Below, in pieces: positions 40,095 through 42,866 of a stretch of DNA of 42,866 nt (the first letter of the stretch is position 1; every line of letters begins with the position of its first letter). The notes beneath the pieces were generated by a model that saw only the letters and a program-made list of their open reading frames with translations, made no database searches and was not told the origin of the DNA. The position numbers and the translations under genes are program-made. Source of the DNA: Neisseria polysaccharea ATCC 43768. GTDB lineage: Bacteria; Pseudomonadota; Gammaproteobacteria; Burkholderiales; Neisseriaceae. Location: the NCBI GenBank assembly GCA_000176735.1, contig ADBE01000026.1, forward strand, positions 1-42,866, written 5' to 3'.

Positions 40095-40466
40095 ATGCTG
40101 TTTGAAGAAAATCCGATAGGCGGACATTTTGCAGAGTATGGCCACCGGTCAGGCGAAATCCGATTGGCGGGTCAAAGTTTCCATAAACCCGTGCTTGTAC
40201 ATAAGGATTCGGTCTGCCTGTCGCAATGCCGAACCTTGTCCGACCTGACTCCGGAAAACCTGTTGTCCGACATCGAACCTGTTGACTATCCGGAAATATT
40301 AATTATCGGGACTGGGGCGGTACAGAAGTTTATCCATCCCAAAATCATGGCGGATTTCTCTCAGATCGGAATCGGTGTGGAATGTATGAACACAGAATCG
40401 GCATGCAGGACATTGACCTTTTTGCACTCGGAAGGGCGTAAAGCCTGGGCGTGGCTTCAACCGTAA
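40095..40466 (+). CDS. Mth938-like domain protein (DUF498)
   Basis: 123 residues from the ATG at 40095, which has AAAAGGA 7 bases upstream; an in-frame ATG at 40035 adds 20 residues but has no such site. The core IRLAGQSFHKPVLVHKDSV, PEILIIGTGAVQKFIHPKIM and IGVECMNTESACRTLTFL is the Mth938/NDUFAF3-like fold. The mitochondrial relative helps assemble complex I; the bacterial role is not settled. It lies divergent from hom. Confidence 0.82.
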   Translation: MLFEENPIGGHFAEYGHRSGEIRLAGQSFHKPVLVHKDSVCLSQCRTLSDLTPENLLSDIEPVDYPEILIIGTGAVQKFIHPKIMADFSQIGIGVECMNTESACRTLTFLHSEGRKAWAWLQP

Positions 40467-40542
40467 ATTTCCCGTTTCAGACGGCATCAGCACTTTCTTT
40501 CAGGTAAAATACGGCTCTTTTCCGTCCAATAATATTTCCGTC

Positions 40543-42465
40543 ATGATTGAAATCAAAAACCTCACCCTGCAACGCGGTTTGAAAATCCTGCTCGACAAAG
40601 CCAACGCTACCGTCAATCCCGGTCAGCGCGTCGGTTTGATCGGTAAAAACGGTACGGGAAAATCCAGCCTGTTTGCCTTAATCAAGGGTGAAATCACTCA
40701 AGACGGCGGCGATATCTCGATTCCGAAAAATTGGCGGATTGCTTCCGTTTCCCAAGAAACGCCCGACTTGGACATCTCCGCGTTGGACTACGTTTTGCAG
40801 GGTGATGCCGAGTTGCAGGCTTTTCAGACGGCATTGAGGCAGGCGGAAGCGCAAAATGACGGCATGAAGCAGGCGGAATATCATGCCAAATTGGAAGAAA
40901 TCGACGCTTATACCGAGCCGGCCCGTGCGGCAAAATTGTTGAACGGGCTGGGTTTTTCGCAAGAAGAGCACAGCCGTCCCGTCAAATCCTTTTCCGGCGG
41001 CTGGCGTATGCGCCTGAATCTTGCACAAGCCCTGATTTGCCGCGCCGATTTGCTCTTGCTTGACGAGCCGACCAACCACTTGGATTTGGAAACCGTTTTG
41101 TGGTTGGAAAACCACCTTGCCTCTTTACCCTGCACGCAAATCATCATTTCCCACGACCGTGATTTCCTCAATGCGGCAACTACCCAAACCATTGAATTGT
41201 CGCAGCAAAAGCTCACGCAATACGGCGGCAATTACGATTTTTACCAAAACGAACGCGCGCAACATTTGGCGCAACAACAAGCCGCCTATGTCAAACAGCA
41301 GGCGCAAATCAAACATCTGCAATCCTTTATTGACCGTTTCAAAGCCAAAGCCACCAAAGCCGTTCAAGCGCAAAGCCGCATGAAGGCTTTGGCAAAGCTA
41401 GAACGCGTTGCGCCCGCGCATCTGGACAGCGAGTTTTCCTTCGAGTTTTACAATCCCGAGCATCTGCCCAATCCCTTACTGAAGCTGGAGCACGCTGATT
41501 TGGGTTATGAAGGTAAAACCGTTCTGCATGACATTACCCTGTCGCTGGAAAGCGGAGCACGCTACGGGCTGTTGGGTGTCAACGGCAGCGGTAAATCTAC
41601 ATTTATCAAAGCCTTGGCGGGCAAAATCGATTTGCTTTCCGGCAGCATCGTCCGTTCCGAAAAACTCAATATCGGCTATTTTGCCCAACACCAACTCGAC
41701 ACCATCCGCGCCGACCAAAACCCTGTTTGGCATATTCAGCAGCTTTCTCCCGAAGTACGCGAACAAGAAATCCGGAATTTCCTCGGCAGCTTCAACTTTG
41801 TCGGCGACATGGCGTTGCAGAAAACCGAGCCGTTTTCGGGTGGAGAAAAAGCCCGCCTCGCCCTTGCTATGATTATCTGGCAAAAGCCGAATCTGCTGCT
41901 GCTTGACGAGCCGACCAACCATTTGGACTTGGATATGCGCCATGCCTTGACGCTTGCGCTGCAAAGTTTCCAAGGTGCCTTAATCGTCGTGTCCCACGAC
42001 CGCAGCCTGCTTGAAGCCACGACCGACAGCTTCCTCCTGATCGATAAAGGCCGTCTGAAGAACTTCGACGGCGATTTGAACGACTACCGGCAATGGCGTT
42101 TGGCACAGGAAAACGCCGCCGTCGCGCCCGCAGCATCCGCTCAAAGCCAAAACCGCAAGGATACCAAGCGTATCGAAGCACAAATCCGTCAAGAAAAAGC
42201 CCGACGCAGTAAGCCGATACAGCAGAAAATCGACCGTGCCGAAAAAGAAATGGCGCAGCTTTCCGACGTTCAGACGGCATGTGAAGCATTTTTAGCACAA
42301 GAAGAAGCTTACTTTGAGGAAAACAAAGAAAAATTGCAGGACACCTTATCCGAGCTGGCAAAAGTCAAAACACAGCTTGCCCAAATCGAAGAGGTTTGGC
42401 TGGCTTGCCAAGAAGAATTGGAACGGATTGAAACTGAAATCAAGAAACAGTTTGCCGAGCGATAA
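40543..42465 (+). CDS. ABC-F family ATPase, YheS/Uup-like
   Basis: 640 residues. Two ABC cassettes: Walker A GKNGTGKSS and GVNGSGKST; signatures FSGGWRMRLNLAQAL and FSGGEKARLALAM; DEPTNHLD twice; H-loops IISHDRDFL and VVSHDRSLL. The linker FIDRFKAKATKAVQAQSRMK is the ABC-F arm. The C-terminal ~120 residues form a coiled coil (KDTKRIEAQIRQEKARRSKP onward) as in YheS and Uup. Likely a ribosome-acting protein, a second ABC-F beside the YbiT type at 24949. Confidence 0.93.
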   Translation: MIEIKNLTLQRGLKILLDKANATVNPGQRVGLIGKNGTGKSSLFALIKGEITQDGGDISIPKNWRIASVSQETPDLDISALDYVLQGDAELQAFQTALRQAEAQNDGMKQAEYHAKLEEIDAYTEPARAAKLLNGLGFSQEEHSRPVKSFSGGWRMRLNLAQALICRADLLLLDEPTNHLDLETVLWLENHLASLPCTQIIISHDRDFLNAATTQTIELSQQKLTQYGGNYDFYQNERAQHLAQQQAAYVKQQAQIKHLQSFIDRFKAKATKAVQAQSRMKALAKLERVAPAHLDSEFSFEFYNPEHLPNPLLKLEHADLGYEGKTVLHDITLSLESGARYGLLGVNGSGKSTFIKALAGKIDLLSGSIVRSEKLNIGYFAQHQLDTIRADQNPVWHIQQLSPEVREQEIRNFLGSFNFVGDMALQKTEPFSGGEKARLALAMIIWQKPNLLLLDEPTNHLDLDMRHALTLALQSFQGALIVVSHDRSLLEATTDSFLLIDKGRLKNFDGDLNDYRQWRLAQENAAVAPAASAQSQNRKDTKRIEAQIRQEKARRSKPIQQKIDRAEKEMAQLSDVQTACEAFLAQEEAYFEENKEKLQDTLSELAKVKTQLAQIEEVWLACQEELERIETEIKKQFAER

Positions 42466-42507
42466 AGAAGCGCGGGTAGGGTGCTTATCTTTGCCTGCCA
42501 ATAACGG

Positions 42508-42513
42508 TATAAT
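42508..42513 (+). promoter_or_regulatory. Possible -10 box of the secreted protein gene
   Basis: A perfect TATAAT lies 33 bases before the next start; the -35 candidate TTATCT (42485-42490, spacing about 17) is weak. Confidence 0.4.
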
Positions 42514-42546
42514 TCGGACGTTACCACCGCCTTTTACTTTACCGGT

Positions 42547-42866
42547 ATGAACATCAGACTTTTTGCCGCCTTGGTTCTCCTGTCCCTTTCCGGCGCGGCG
42601 GCGCAAGCCTCCATATACCATTGCAACTCAAATGGCAAAAGCGTATATACATCAGACCCGTCAGGATCGTGTGCCGATGCGGATTTACCTAAAATCAGCA
42701 GCCACCAGGGAGGCGAATATCGTCTGAAAATTAAAAAACTTAGTCAAGAAGCCAAAATACACACAGGAAACAAAAAGAAAAACAAAAAACCTGCCGGGAA
42801 AAAGAACAGACAGGCTGCCAAAGCCCCGAAGGAAAATCAAAAACAAACAACCGAAAAGAAAAGTCC
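42547..42866 (+). CDS. Secreted lysine-rich protein, 3' end outside the window
   Basis: At least 106 residues, no stop before the edge. A signal peptide MNIRLFAALVLLSLSGAAAQ (cleavage after AQA likely) precedes SIYHCNSNGKSVYTSDPSGS, which resembles the start of DUF4124-type periplasmic proteins (pattern Y.C...G...Y.D). From about residue 60 the chain is extremely basic (GNKKKNKKPAGKKNRQAAKA), with the power to bind DNA, LPS or peptidoglycan. Function is unknown. Confidence 0.7.
   Translation, partial: MNIRLFAALVLLSLSGAAAQASIYHCNSNGKSVYTSDPSGSCADADLPKISSHQGGEYRLKIKKLSQEAKIHTGNKKKNKKPAGKKNRQAAKAPKENQKQTTEKKS

Noticed and set aside
1-42866. CRISPR array
   Set aside because: No regularly spaced direct repeats of 24-48 bases were found; the frequent repeats are uptake sequences.

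Overview
The window is from a Neisseria chromosome, most likely N. meningitidis or a very close relative. The right-hand 24 kb is full of the 12-mer DNA uptake sequence ATGCCGTCTGAA (AT-DUS), often as inverted pairs at gene ends. The housekeeping genes there (ribA, ruvB, cca, ppiD, recR, lolC/lolD, recD, lon, hupB, hom) read as neisserial proteins.

Positions 1 to about 19077 are the right half of a Mu-like prophage, all on the + strand and in Mu order: virion morphogenesis protein (partial), protease I with a nested scaffold, capsid T, gp35 (frameshifted here), gp36, gp37, gp38, tail sheath L, tail tube M, tail chaperone gp41 with a -1 frameshift extension, tape measure, gp43/N, hub P, spike gp45, gp46, baseplate J-like gp47, gp48, tail collar fibre, fibre-assembly protein, a permuted papain-like hydrolase, then a Com-type zinc finger overlapping a DNA adenine methyltransferase that sits where Mu has mom. 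Three 11-bp repeats mark the transposase-binding right end. The left half (repressor, transposase, early genes) is outside the window.

Between gp41 and the tape measure is an accessory cassette (about 6649-8094). It has two promoters, each with the same 14-bp palindrome in its spacer, placed in opposite orientation; an 18-residue hydrophobic peptide with a 14-base anti-Shine-Dalgarno match; a 58-residue AT-rich ribbon-helix-helix-like protein; a structured leader RNA; a helix-turn-helix protein; and a small unknown protein. This is the best candidate for an undescribed regulatory system. The exact uptake sequences in the prophage are of other neisserial dialects (AG-DUS, mucosa-type), none AT-DUS, which suggests arrival from or adaptation to another Neisseria species.

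Right of the prophage (19138-22080) are ribA and a GAF-domain gene (- strand), a tRNA-Leu(UAG), and a decayed remnant of a second, unrelated phage that runs up to ruvB. Then follow ruvB, a small unknown gene, cca and a YbiT-type ABC-F gene (- strand); an ArsC/Spx-like gene, ppiD and recR (+); a small secreted protein (-); lolC and lolD, here joined into one 644-codon frame by an apparent one-base deletion; recD (+); a class I methyltransferase (-); lon with a sigma32-type promoter and hupB (+); a small membrane protein and hom (-); and a Mth938-like gene, a YheS-type ABC-F gene and a secreted lysine-rich protein cut by the window edge (+).
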